This document shows, piece after piece, positions 26,612-34,689 of a stretch of DNA of 64,000 bases. Source of the DNA: a candidate division WOR-3 bacterium (lineage in GTDB: Bacteria > Hydrothermota > Hydrothermia > Hydrothermales > JAJRUZ01). The stretch covers positions 1 to 64,000 of the forward strand of contig JBDRZP010000013.1 in the NCBI GenBank assembly GCA_039804025.1, written 5' to 3'. The notes below the pieces were generated by a model. That model was not told the DNA's origin. It did no database searches and was given only the letters and a program-made list of their open reading frames with translations. Positions within the stretch are counted from its first letter, which is position 1. Every line of letters begins with the position of its first letter. Both the position numbers and the translations under genes were made by a program.

Positions 26612-27804
26612 AAGATGAAATAACTGGACTTCCACTTTTAATTACTGTCCTTGATTCAATAAAAGACCGTATTGAAAAAGAAAAAGAAGTAAATATACTT
26701 ATAGTTCAGATTCTTGAATCCTCAATTTACGAAGAGGAATTCGGGTTTGATGTATTTGATTCATGGATAAAAAACCTTTCAAATCTATCAAAAAAACTAA
26801 TTTCAATGGAATTTACACCTTATGAAAATCCCATTATATTCACAACAGAACCTTATTCCAGTTTAATCTGTTTTGTTTTTCCGAAAAATCACGATGTAAA
26901 AAAATTTATAAACAAATTTAAAAATGAAATTGAAAAAATTATTCCTGCTCCAACAGCTATAACAGTAAAAGAAATTAGATTTGACCCTTTAAAAAGAACA
27001 GAAAGAACAATATTCCAGGTAATAAATGAGGTTAAAATTGAACATACAAAAACAGAAACAAAGATGAAATCCAACATAAAGTCTCTATTCAGAAAAATAT
27101 TGAGAACTAATGAAATAAGAATGGTATTTCAACCCATATACAATATCGCAGAAAATAAAGTAACATACGGATATGAAGCCCTTGCAAGGGGTCCAAAAGA
27201 AACAGAATTGGAAATGCCAACTGCTTTATTTTCTGTAGCAGATGAGCTGAATGAACTTGAAAATTTAGAAAAACTCTGCAGATGGAAAGCTCTTTTAACA
27301 TCAAAAAAATTACCTGACGATAGATATAAAATATTTTTAAATGTTTCATCAAAAATTCTCCAACATAAAAAAAATATTTATGTTGAAGAGCTATTTGAAA
27401 ATATTAAAGAACTGGAAATAAATCCAGAAAGATTAGTAATTGAATTAACTGAAAGATTTGCTATAACTGATTTCAATGTTTTAAGGGAAAATATAAACTT
27501 TTTAAAAGAAAAAGGAATTGAACTCTCAATAGATGATGTAGGAGTCGGCTATTCCTCTTTGCAAACCTTAGCAGAATTAAATCCAGATTACCTTAAATAT
27601 GATATGGTGCTCGTCAGAAATATCCATGAAGATATGGTTAAACAGAATTTACTTGAAATGGTATTAAATTTTGGTGAAAAAATAAAAGCAAAAGTTATTG
27701 CAGAAGGAATTGAAAAAGAAGAAGAACTTGAAACATTAAAGAAAATAGGTGTTAAATACGGACAGGGGTTTTACCTATCCTTACCTTTTGAAGTAGAGCT
27801 TTAA
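26608..27804 (+). CDS. EAL-domain c-di-GMP phosphodiesterase with degenerate GGDEF N terminus
   Basis: The 398-residue protein has an EAL domain from about 170. It carries YGYEALAR, LNVSS, VIELTER, SIDDVGVGYSS, YLKYD, AEGIEKEEEL and GQGFYLSLPF, so the metal- and substrate-binding Glu, Asn, Asp, Lys and Gln positions appear intact and hydrolysis of c-di-GMP is likely. The N terminus starts DEITGLPLL, as GGDEF domains do (D-x-LTGL), but no GGDEF signature follows, so it is probably a sensory or regulatory remnant. It is coupled to the response regulator. Confidence 0.85.
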   Translation: MKDEITGLPLLITVLDSIKDRIEKEKEVNILIVQILESSIYEEEFGFDVFDSWIKNLSNLSKKLISMEFTPYENPIIFTTEPYSSLICFVFPKNHDVKKFINKFKNEIEKIIPAPTAITVKEIRFDPLKRTERTIFQVINEVKIEHTKTETKMKSNIKSLFRKILRTNEIRMVFQPIYNIAENKVTYGYEALARGPKETELEMPTALFSVADELNELENLEKLCRWKALLTSKKLPDDRYKIFLNVSSKILQHKKNIYVEELFENIKELEINPERLVIELTERFAITDFNVLRENINFLKEKGIELSIDDVGVGYSSLQTLAELNPDYLKYDMVLVRNIHEDMVKQNLLEMVLNFGEKIKAKVIAEGIEKEEELETLKKIGVKYGQGFYLSLPFEVEL

Positions 27805-27834
27805 TGCTTAATTTTTTGTATATAAAATAAATTT

Positions 27835-29733
27835 TTATTCCCCTGCACTTAAAACTTTAAACTCAACTCTTCTATTCATAGCTCTTCCTTCTCTTGTTGT
27901 ATTATCACCTATTGGCATTGTCTCTCCGTATCCTTTTGCAATGAGCCTGGAAGGATCAATTTGATGGAAAGTTATAAGATAGTTCCTAACCGACTCTGCC
28001 CTCGCCTGAGAAAGAGCCATATTATAACTATCTGAACCAACGGAATCAGTGTGACCCTGAATTTCTACAACAGCTTTTGGATTTGATTTTAAAAATTCTG
28101 CTACTCTATCCAGAATTGGATAAGATTCAGGTTTTATTGTGGCTTTACCTGTATCAAAATAAATATTCTGCAATCTTATAGTTACACCCTTTTCTGCTTT
28201 CTTTTTAAGCCTAATATCCTTTACTAAAGGTTCACCCTCTTTAAGAACAATTGGTACATTTTCCACTAAATAACCTTCAGCTTCAACTCTTATAATATAC
28301 GAACCTGGTGGTAATTTTAACTTGTAAATTCCTGTCTCCGGATCACTTATTGTGCCTTCAAATCCGGTCTCAGGGATTGTTATTTTGGCACCAAGGGGTG
28401 TCTCTGTGATATTATCAAGAATTTTTCCTGTGATAAGTATAAATTCTTTTCTCTTTAAAGGAAAATCAAGAACAAGTTCTGCACCCTCTTTTATAACAAA
28501 ACTTTTTCTCATCCAGGCGTAACCTTCTTTTTCCACATATAAACTGTAATTTCCTGGTTCGAGCTCCACAGAATAAAACCCGTTTTCATCAGAGGAAATT
28601 GGGGGTTTATCAGTTCCTTCAAGAGTTATCTGTGCAACAAGGGGTTCTCCTGTAGATGCATCATAAATTTTACCACTTACTTTTGCAAGTTTTGGTGAGG
28701 GTGGAGGTGGTGGCGGAGGGGGTGGGGCTGCTTTCTTTGGAAGAACATTATAAACATTCGACATAACAAAAATAAATCTCCAATCCGGTATGTAAGTGAA
28801 TAAGTTTCTATCATGAGAATATAAGGAAATCTGGGAATCATCTAAGGTTTTTAATCTTGCATCAACAGCAAAATCAAATATTACTCCACCTGGAGTTTTA
28901 AACCTAACTCCTGGAGTTATAGCAAGAAGATTATCTCTCAATTCAGTGAAATAAACACCATGTAAATCAGCTATGAAATCCACATAGGGTCCAGCAGAAA
29001 GTGTTATATTAAAACCAAAAGGCAATCTTGTAAAATCTTTGAAATCATCCTTTGTTCTATAAATCGTGTCAATCTGTGCAACTCCATTTTGATTATAGTT
29101 ATACCAAAGAACAGGAAAAACATCCCTTTCTTTTGAAGGTTTACCTGTCTGAAAGAAACCCAAAAGACCATTAAACCTTATAACCTGAAGTTTGAGTCCA
29201 AGCATTAAACTTGACCAAAACTCTCCGCTTTGAGGTATATACATTGGAAAACCATACTGAACAAATTTGGGGTCTTTTCTTTCTATTCCCTGATTTGGCA
29301 AATAGTACCCAAGAGCTATGCCACCTGCAAATTCAATCCCAGTAACAGTGTCTGAGAAAAAGGGATATCCCAATTTTGTAAATATATCAAATCCCCTATA
29401 TGCAAAATATCCATCATCACTCCTCTGAACAGGGTAATCCCCTCTTTCAAGCTGCCTCCCTTCAAAATCTCCTCTCAATCCAAACTCCCAATAATCAAAG
29501 GGAGCATAGGAAAGAGAGAGAGATGAGATAAGGAAATGTCTTCTATCATCCTGAGGGTTGTTCACAGAGTCAACTGAATTGTCCCAGTATTTAAAATCCT
29601 GAAAAGAATAACCACCAAATAAAGAAAAAGAAAAATCTCCTTTTTTATGAGGCATTGGGTAAAATAATCTAAAAGACCCGCTTGGTCCGAGAATTGAAGG
29701 GGCTGAAAATAAAATAAGAAAAATAAAATTCAT
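27835..29733 (-). CDS. OmpA-family outer-membrane protein with two carboxypeptidase-regulatory-like domains
   Basis: This 632-residue protein has a signal peptide and an N-terminal beta-barrel-like region (to about 295; alternating strands such as FEFGLRGDFEG-type segments). A proline run near 305-315 follows, then two CarboxypepD_reg-like units (KVSGKIYDASTGEPLVAQIT; ITGKILDNITETPLGAKITI). The C-terminal OmpA peptidoglycan-binding domain shows YFDTGKATIKPESYPILDRV, IQGHTDSVGSDSYNMALSQA and MNRRVEF. It tethers the outer membrane to peptidoglycan. It lies 19 nt after tRNA-Glu with no promoter of its own, so it is probably co-transcribed with the tRNA. Confidence 0.88.
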   Translation of the reverse strand: MNFIFLILFSAPSILGPSGSFRLFYPMPHKKGDFSFSLFGGYSFQDFKYWDNSVDSVNNPQDDRRHFLISSLSLSYAPFDYWEFGLRGDFEGRQLERGDYPVQRSDDGYFAYRGFDIFTKLGYPFFSDTVTGIEFAGGIALGYYLPNQGIERKDPKFVQYGFPMYIPQSGEFWSSLMLGLKLQVIRFNGLLGFFQTGKPSKERDVFPVLWYNYNQNGVAQIDTIYRTKDDFKDFTRLPFGFNITLSAGPYVDFIADLHGVYFTELRDNLLAITPGVRFKTPGGVIFDFAVDARLKTLDDSQISLYSHDRNLFTYIPDWRFIFVMSNVYNVLPKKAAPPPPPPPPPSPKLAKVSGKIYDASTGEPLVAQITLEGTDKPPISSDENGFYSVELEPGNYSLYVEKEGYAWMRKSFVIKEGAELVLDFPLKRKEFILITGKILDNITETPLGAKITIPETGFEGTISDPETGIYKLKLPPGSYIIRVEAEGYLVENVPIVLKEGEPLVKDIRLKKKAEKGVTIRLQNIYFDTGKATIKPESYPILDRVAEFLKSNPKAVVEIQGHTDSVGSDSYNMALSQARAESVRNYLITFHQIDPSRLIAKGYGETMPIGDNTTREGRAMNRRVEFKVLSAGE

Positions 29734-29752
29734 AATGATTTAAATTCTTTCA

Positions 29753-29827
29753 TGGCCCCAGGGGGATTTGAACCCCCGTCTCCACCTTGAAAGAGTGATG
29801 TCCTGGGCCTGGCTAGACGATGGGGCC
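29753..29827 (-). tRNA. tRNA-Glu (anticodon UUC)
   Basis: This is a 75-nt cloverleaf on the minus strand. The acceptor GGCCCCA pairs with TGGGGCC, with discriminator A. The anticodon loop CTTTCAA gives UUC. The T-arm is GGGGGTTCAAATCCCCC. CCA is not encoded. The OmpA-family ATG follows after 19 nt. Confidence 0.95.
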
Positions 29828-29840
29828 ATTAATTTCTAAA

Positions 29841-29870
29841 ATTATAACATTTTAAAACGATAATTTTCAA
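29841..29870 (-). promoter_or_regulatory. Promoter of tRNA-Glu/OmpA unit
   Basis: Minus-strand TTGAAA (29865-29870) and TATAAT (29841-29846) are separated by 18 bp, 13 nt upstream of the tRNA 5' end. Confidence 0.75.
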
Positions 29871-29872
29871 AT

Positions 29873-30379
29873 TTAAGGTGTTTTCCCCTTTGCTGCTATG
29901 TAAAGTTTTCTAAATTGTTCGTTATCTACAATTGCTTGATTAATTAAGAAATAAGTTTCAAGATTTTTGTTTGTTTCTCTTATTCTATCTGCAAGCTCCT
30001 CTGCTAAGTTTCTTAAAACAGTTACCCCAATTCTCGGGTCCTTCTCAACAATTTTCCAGAAATCTTCTCTTTTTAAAAGATAAAGAGTTGAATCTTTTAA
30101 AGCTGTACAAGTGGCACTCCTCGGTGCATCAGAAATAAGAGAAAGTTCTCCAAAAAAGGACCCATCTTCAAGCTCAGCAAGAACAAGCACAAGATCACCC
30201 CTCTTTAACCTCACTTCAACTTTACCCCTATTTATAATAAATAGATAATTTCCAGGAGAACCTTCCTCAAAAATAATTTCTCCTTTCTCATAATTTTTTT
30301 CCTCCAAGTATTCAACTATTTTTGAAAGCTGACTATCTTCCAATCCATGAAATAAACTTACTCTTTTTAAAATATCCAC
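29873..30379 (-). CDS. Cyclic-nucleotide-binding-domain protein
   Basis: This 168-residue protein has a CAP_ED fold: LFHGLEDSQLSKIVEYLEEK, GEIIFEEGSPGNYLFIINRG, then the phosphate-binding cassette FFGELSLISDAPRSATCTAL with the GE and the R-SA needed for cyclic nucleotide contact. A long C-terminal helix follows and there is no HTH, so it is a signalling adaptor rather than a CRP regulator. I place the start at GTG 30377-30379 behind AAGGAG; an ATG at 30442 would lie inside tRNA-Val. It is co-transcribed with the tRNA. Confidence 0.85.
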   Translation of the reverse strand: MDILKRVSLFHGLEDSQLSKIVEYLEEKNYEKGEIIFEEGSPGNYLFIINRGKVEVRLKRGDLVLVLAELEDGSFFGELSLISDAPRSATCTALKDSTLYLLKREDFWKIVEKDPRIGVTVLRNLAEELADRIRETNKNLETYFLINQAIVDNEQFRKLYIAAKGKTP

Positions 30380-30400
30380 AATTTTCTCCTTATTTTTTAA

Positions 30401-30476
30401 TGGGCGATGGAGGATTTGAACCTCCGACCTCCACGTTGTCAACGTGGCGCTCTCACCAACGCTGAGCTAATCGCCC
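30401..30476 (-). tRNA. tRNA-Val (anticodon GAC)
   Basis: This is a 76-nt cloverleaf on the minus strand. The acceptor GGGCGAT pairs with ATCGCCC, with discriminator A. The anticodon stem CCACG/CGTGG encloses TTGACAA (GAC). The T-arm is GGAGGTTCAAATCCTCC. CCA is not encoded. The GTG start of the next gene follows after 21 nt. Confidence 0.95.
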
Positions 30477-30485
30477 ATTAATTCT

Positions 30486-30514
30486 ATTATAAAGGAAAGC
30501 AAAAAAAATTTCAA
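30486..30514 (-). promoter_or_regulatory. Promoter of tRNA-Val unit
   Basis: Minus-strand TTGAAA (30509-30514) and TATAAT (30486-30491) are separated by 17 bp, just upstream of the tRNA and just after the rpsT stop. Confidence 0.75.
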
Positions 30515-30520
30515 TAAAAA

Positions 30521-30784
30521 TTAACTCTGTGTCTTTAAAAGCTTTTTGAAAACTTTGGACTTTATTCTTGAACCCTTATTTTCATGTATAACACCTCTTT
30601 TTACAGCCTTATCAACTATACTCTGCAATTCAACAAATAAAGCTTTTCTCTCTTCCTCCTTTTCTGTTCTCCTTATTTTTTTTATGAGATTTTTTATTTT
30701 TAATTTATAAAGTCTATTTATCATTCTCCTTTTTTCATTTTGTCTTTCTCTTTTTAACACAGATAGGGATTTTTTTCTTGCCAT
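30521..30784 (-). CDS. rpsT: 30S ribosomal protein S20
   Basis: This 87-residue basic protein binds 16S rRNA. MARKKSLSVLKRERQNEKRR at the start and the Lys-rich helices ending VIHENKGSRIKSKVFKKLLK are typical of S20. It is a single gene with a leader that contains a T-arm-like motif ending 21 nt before ATG and no Shine-Dalgarno sequence. A TATAAT box at 30851-30856 would place that motif inside the transcript. Confidence 0.93.
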   Translation of the reverse strand: MARKKSLSVLKRERQNEKRRMINRLYKLKIKNLIKKIRRTEKEEERKALFVELQSIVDKAVKRGVIHENKGSRIKSKVFKKLLKTQS

Positions 30785-30805
30785 TTAATTTTATTTTGTA
30801 ATATC

Positions 30806-30816
30806 GGGATCGAACC
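30806..30816 (-). promoter_or_regulatory. T-arm-like leader motif upstream of rpsT
   Basis: Sense-strand GGTTCGATCCC uses G at the R57 position, as many tRNAs do. The stem is CGG/CCG around TTCGATC. It ends 21 nt before the rpsT ATG in otherwise AT-only sequence. An autoregulatory S20 site is an alternative reading. Confidence 0.6.
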
Positions 30817-30882
30817 GTGTATATTTAGTATTTTTAATTTAAGTATTTTTATTATACAAAAAATAAAGCTTAAAATAAAAAA

Positions 30883-31752
30883 ATGCAAATAATTTTACTA
30901 ATTTTTTCTTTTCAGGTAATCACCTATGGTAATGAAAGATGGAATTTTGCAAGAAATGCGAGAATATCATCCCTTGGTGAAGCTTCTTCAACTCTTAAAG
31001 ACCCTGCTTCTTTCCTTTTTAACCCGGCAACACCTTTATTATTAAAAGAAAAAGTAATTCAGGGAACTTTTTCTAACTATTTTTCTGATATTTTTAAGTT
31101 CGGAGCTTTTAATCTTTTAACAGGTGACTCAATAAATAAATTTTTCCTTTCTCTTAATTACATATTTTCTGACAAAATCCTCTACACGATTTATAAAGAC
31201 ACAACACCGGCAGAGGACCCTTTAAATATAGAAAATAAAGGATTTATAAGTATAAATTCAATTCAGATTTTATCTGGGTTTTCAAAAAAAATAAAAAATA
31301 TTTATACAGGAATTTCTTTAAAAATAATGAGGGAAAATTTATATGTGGGTAAGGGTTATGGAATGGGAATAGACATTGGATTTCTTTTTAAAAGAGATTT
31401 TAATTTTTCTTTTACTTTGAGAAACGCTTTTGGTAATATAAATATCTGGGATTCAGGCAGAAAAGAATTTATTCCTCCTTCAATTAGAATAGGAATTTCA
31501 AAAGAATTTTTAAAAAAGATTTTATTTACCTTTGATTTTGAAACTCTTTTAGAAGAAAAATTTAAATTCAAAACTTGTGCAGGAATTGAATTTATGGGAA
31601 CGGAAAATTTCTTTTTAAGAGCCGGGTGGAGAGAAAATATTCCAACCTTTGGAACTGGTTTAAGAATAAAAAAAATAAATATAGATTACGCCCTTGGTGG
31701 TAATTTTGAATTATCTCTTTTTCATATAATTTCTGCTTCAATTGAGTTTTAA
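30883..31752 (+). CDS. Outer-membrane beta-barrel protein (PorV/UPF0164-like)
   Basis: This 289-residue protein has a short signal peptide followed by the PorV/PorQ-like start WNFARNARISSLGEASSTLK, with DPASFLFNPA (the D-P-x2-x3-NPA motif of the family). Amphipathic strands follow, ending in ASIEF with a terminal aromatic residue typical of outer-membrane barrels. In Bacteroidetes such proteins shuttle type IX substrates; here that role would fit the sorting-tail proteins in the window but is inference. A TAAAAT box lies 6 nt before ATG, without a Shine-Dalgarno. Confidence 0.7.
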   Translation: MQIILLIFSFQVITYGNERWNFARNARISSLGEASSTLKDPASFLFNPATPLLLKEKVIQGTFSNYFSDIFKFGAFNLLTGDSINKFFLSLNYIFSDKILYTIYKDTTPAEDPLNIENKGFISINSIQILSGFSKKIKNIYTGISLKIMRENLYVGKGYGMGIDIGFLFKRDFNFSFTLRNAFGNINIWDSGRKEFIPPSIRIGISKEFLKKILFTFDFETLLEEKFKFKTCAGIEFMGTENFFLRAGWRENIPTFGTGLRIKKINIDYALGGNFELSLFHIISASIEF

Positions 31753-32317
31753 TCTAAAAGGTTTTATCTTAAGAAAACTTTTACATTTAATTTCGGTTCT
31801 TTTTCCTGTTGCAATCCTTATTTTTGATAAAAAAATTTATTTACCTATTATTGCTTTTTTTCTTGGGGGATTTTTAACTGCAGATTATCTAAGATTCGAA
31901 ATAAAATCTTTCAAAATATTTTTCAAGTGCTTTTTCGGGGAAATGATAAAAAAAGAAGAACAGAATTTTTTCACAGGTGCAACATGGGTATGTATATCTG
32001 CTTTTTTACTTGCACTCTTTTTCCCAAGAAAAGTAGCAGTTATCTCTCTTTTATTTCTCTCTATTTCAGACAATTTAGCAAGTATTGTGGGAAAACTATT
32101 CGGAAAAACAAAACTCTTTAAAAATAAAACTCTTGAAGGTTTTTTAGCTTTTCTTATTGTTTCTTTTATAATAACCCTTTTCTTTCAAGAACTTTCTATA
32201 AAGAAAAAAATTATTATATCTTTATTTGCTTCATTTGTAGAGCTATTTTCAGGAACCATTGATGATAACTTTACTGTTCCTTTATTAACTGCTATTTTAT
32301 TATACTATGTCCTTTAA
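31742..32317 (+). CDS. SEC59/DGK1/VTE5-family integral membrane protein
   Basis: This 191-residue protein has about six transmembrane helices. It carries RKLLHLISVLFPVAI, GATWVCISAFLLALF, SISDNLASIVGKLFGKTKLF, KTLEGFLAFLIVSF and the family-typical TIDDNFTVPLLTA. Relatives are CTP-dependent lipid kinases (dolichol, diacylglycerol, phytol) or CdsA-like cytidylyltransferases; the exact lipid is unknown. The start is TTG at 31742, overlapping the previous gene by 11 bp; no ATG is available. Confidence 0.75.
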   Translation: MSFNLKGFILRKLLHLISVLFPVAILIFDKKIYLPIIAFFLGGFLTADYLRFEIKSFKIFFKCFFGEMIKKEEQNFFTGATWVCISAFLLALFFPRKVAVISLLFLSISDNLASIVGKLFGKTKLFKNKTLEGFLAFLIVSFIITLFFQELSIKKKIIISLFASFVELFSGTIDDNFTVPLLTAILLYYVL

Positions 32318-32336
32318 TTTAAAATTAAAAATTTAA

Positions 32337-32347
32337 GGTTCAAATCC
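32337..32347 (+). promoter_or_regulatory. T-arm-like leader motif upstream of the PPIase gene
   Basis: GGTTCAAATCC with stem AGG/CCT around TTCAAAT ends 21 nt before ATG 32369. It lies in a 51-nt intercistronic gap. It is the only plus-strand copy and is also in sense orientation. Confidence 0.6.
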
Positions 32348-32368
32348 TAAAATTTTTATTAAACTAAA

Positions 32369-33535
32369 ATGAAAACTTTAATTCTTATTAGTTTATTGAT
32401 TACTTTTAATAAAAAAATTGAAGAAGCTGAAAAATTAATAAAAGCAGGAAAAACAAAAGAAGCGATAAGTTTGTATAGAGAAGGAATAAAAGATTTAAAG
32501 GGCAATAAAAAAATAAAAAAGGAAATAGAATTTTTTGACATACTTATAAGAGAAGAAAACTATGAAGAAGCTCTCAGTCTTATAATTGATTTAGAAAATA
32601 AAGTTTCAGAATTCAGCTCAATTTATCCTGAAATTTTATACAGAAAAGCTTTTTTATATGAAAAAATGGGTAATTTACAAGAAGCACAGAGAATTTATGA
32701 AAAAATTGTTTTGAACTATAAAAAATCAAGGGTTTATAAAATGGCGAGTGATAGAATGGAAAGTATTTTTGATCTTTTAAGCAAAGACTTTGTTGCAACT
32801 TTTGGACCTTTAAGTATAACTTATAAAGAATTTAATGAATTTTTAGAAAATATTCCTCCCTATGCAAGACCCTCTCCTTCTGATACCAATGCCATAAAAA
32901 GAACTCTTGAAAGACTCATTTATATAAAACTCCTCTATCTTGAAGCTTTAGCGGAAGGACTTGATTTAACAGAAGAATTTAGAAATAATTTGGAAAAAGC
33001 AAAAGAGAGAATACTTGCAGACCTTTATATGAAAAAGAAAAATGAAAATATAGAAGTTTCGGAAAAGGAAATTAGGGAGTATTATATTAAAAACAGAGAA
33101 AACTATAAAATCCCTGATAGATGGGATTTAAGGAGAATTGAGGTTAAAACAGAAAATGAGGCATCGGAAATTCTTAAAAAAATTAAAAGAGGAGAAAAAT
33201 TTGAAGACCTGGCAAGAAATTTCTCCTTAGCACCTGATGCTTCAAACGGAGGTTTAATAACTAATTTTACTGAAAAAAGTTTTCCTGAAGAATTTGTAAA
33301 ACCTTTAAAAACAATGAAAGAAGGAGATATAAAGGGTCCTATAAGATTAAAAAATGGAAACTTTGCTATAATAAAGCTGGAAAAAATAAAGAAGGGTGAA
33401 TATAGAAAAATGGATGAAGTTAAGGGACAGATTGAAAGCAAACTAAAAAATGAGAAAATTAATAAATTCTGGACAAAATGGAAAGAAGAAATGTATAAAA
33501 AGTACGATGTAAAACTATATTTAAAAAATGAGTAA
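32369..33535 (+). CDS. SurA/PpiC-type peptidyl-prolyl isomerase with TPR N terminus
   Basis: The protein has 388 residues. After a short hydrophobic start (KTLILISLLITF), helical TPR-like repeats run to about 125, then a SurA-like chaperone domain and a parvulin domain (about 235-345: DLRRIEVKTENEASEILKKI, GEKFEDLARNFSLAPDASNG, PEEFVKPLKTMKEGDI). It probably helps fold outer-membrane proteins in the periplasm. The 3' end overlaps tyrS by 8 bp. Confidence 0.8.
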   Translation: MKTLILISLLITFNKKIEEAEKLIKAGKTKEAISLYREGIKDLKGNKKIKKEIEFFDILIREENYEEALSLIIDLENKVSEFSSIYPEILYRKAFLYEKMGNLQEAQRIYEKIVLNYKKSRVYKMASDRMESIFDLLSKDFVATFGPLSITYKEFNEFLENIPPYARPSPSDTNAIKRTLERLIYIKLLYLEALAEGLDLTEEFRNNLEKAKERILADLYMKKKNENIEVSEKEIREYYIKNRENYKIPDRWDLRRIEVKTENEASEILKKIKRGEKFEDLARNFSLAPDASNGGLITNFTEKSFPEEFVKPLKTMKEGDIKGPIRLKNGNFAIIKLEKIKKGEYRKMDEVKGQIESKLKNEKINKFWTKWKEEMYKKYDVKLYLKNE

Positions 33536-34688
33536 GGAGATAGAAATTTTACTTAAGGGGATAGCAGAAATTGTCACAAGAGAAGAGCTGGAGGAAAAAA
33601 TTAATAAAAAAAAGGTTTTAACCATTAAATACGGAGCAGATCCTTCAAAACCAGACTTACATTTAGGTCATTACATATGTCTCAGAAAATTAAAAGAGTT
33701 TCAGGATTTGGGACATAAGGTAATTTTTATAATCGGTGATTTTACAGCAATGATAGGTGACCCTTCAGGAAGATCAAAAACAAGACCTATGCTAACAAGA
33801 AAAGAAGTTGAAGAAAATTCAAAAACCTACTTTGAACAGGTTTTTAAAATTCTTGATAGAGAGAAAACAGAAATAAGGTATAACAGTGAATGGCTTTCTA
33901 AACTTACCCCAGAAGATATAATAAGACTTTCTGCAAAGGCTACAGTAGCAAAATTGCTTGATAGAGACGATTTTTCTGAAAGGTATAAAAAGGGAATACC
34001 AATATCACTTCATGAATTCCTATACCCTGTTTTTCAGGCTTATGATTCAATTTATATTAAGGCAGATGTGGAAATAGGTGGAAGTGATCAGCATTTTAAC
34101 TTTGCTTTAACAAGAGAAATTATGAAACAGATGGATTTAGAACCACAAGTTTTTATAACTCTTCCCCTGTTAGAAGGAACTGATGGAAAGCTTAAAATGA
34201 GTAAATCCTATGGAAACAGTATAAACTTTTTCGACGAACCGGAAGATATATTCGGAAAGGTAATGTCAATTCCTGATAGTTTAATTTTAAAATACTATAA
34301 ACTTGTTCTTTTAAAGGAAGAAAAAGAGATAAAAGAATTTGTTGAAAAAAATCCACTTGAAGCAAAAGAAAAACTTGCTTTTGAAATAACAAAAATTTTT
34401 TATGATGAAGAAAAAGCAGAAAGAGCAAGATCATATTTTAATAAAACTTTTAGAAAAAGGGAAATACCAGAGGAAATTCCTGAATACAGAACAGGAAGTA
34501 AAAAACTTCTTGAGATTCTTTTTGAAAGCAGAGTTGTTTCAAGTAAAAGTGAGGCAAGGCGTCTTATAAGACAAAAAGCTATCGATATAAACGGTGAAAG
34601 TGTTATAGATGAAAATCTTGTGCTTGATAAAGGGGAATATAGGTTAAAAATAGGAAAGAGAAAATTTTTAAAAGTTATAGTTGAGTAA
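33528..34688 (+). CDS. tyrS: Tyrosyl-tRNA synthetase
   Basis: This 386-residue class I synthetase has HIGH as HLGHY (residues 45-49), GDPSGRSKTRP, PVFQAYDSIYIKADVEIGGS and KMSKS at 223-227. A C-terminal S4 RNA-binding domain follows from about 320 (SKSEARRLIRQKAIDINGE). This is the TyrRS type with HLGHY and GDPSGR, usual in many Gram-negatives and thermophiles. It is embedded in the ppiC-tyrS-dxr-rseP operon. Confidence 0.94.
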   Translation: MSKEIEILLKGIAEIVTREELEEKINKKKVLTIKYGADPSKPDLHLGHYICLRKLKEFQDLGHKVIFIIGDFTAMIGDPSGRSKTRPMLTRKEVEENSKTYFEQVFKILDREKTEIRYNSEWLSKLTPEDIIRLSAKATVAKLLDRDDFSERYKKGIPISLHEFLYPVFQAYDSIYIKADVEIGGSDQHFNFALTREIMKQMDLEPQVFITLPLLEGTDGKLKMSKSYGNSINFFDEPEDIFGKVMSIPDSLILKYYKLVLLKEEKEIKEFVEKNPLEAKEKLAFEITKIFYDEEKAERARSYFNKTFRKREIPEEIPEYRTGSKKLLEILFESRVVSSKSEARRLIRQKAIDINGESVIDENLVLDKGEYRLKIGKRKFLKVIVE

Positions 34689-34689
34689 T

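Noticed and set aside
30380-30442. Longer form of the cyclic-nucleotide-binding protein starting at 30442 with TTWRSEVQILHRP
   Set aside because: This stretch is the translated 3' half of tRNA-Val; the GTG at 30379 with AAGGAG is the better start.
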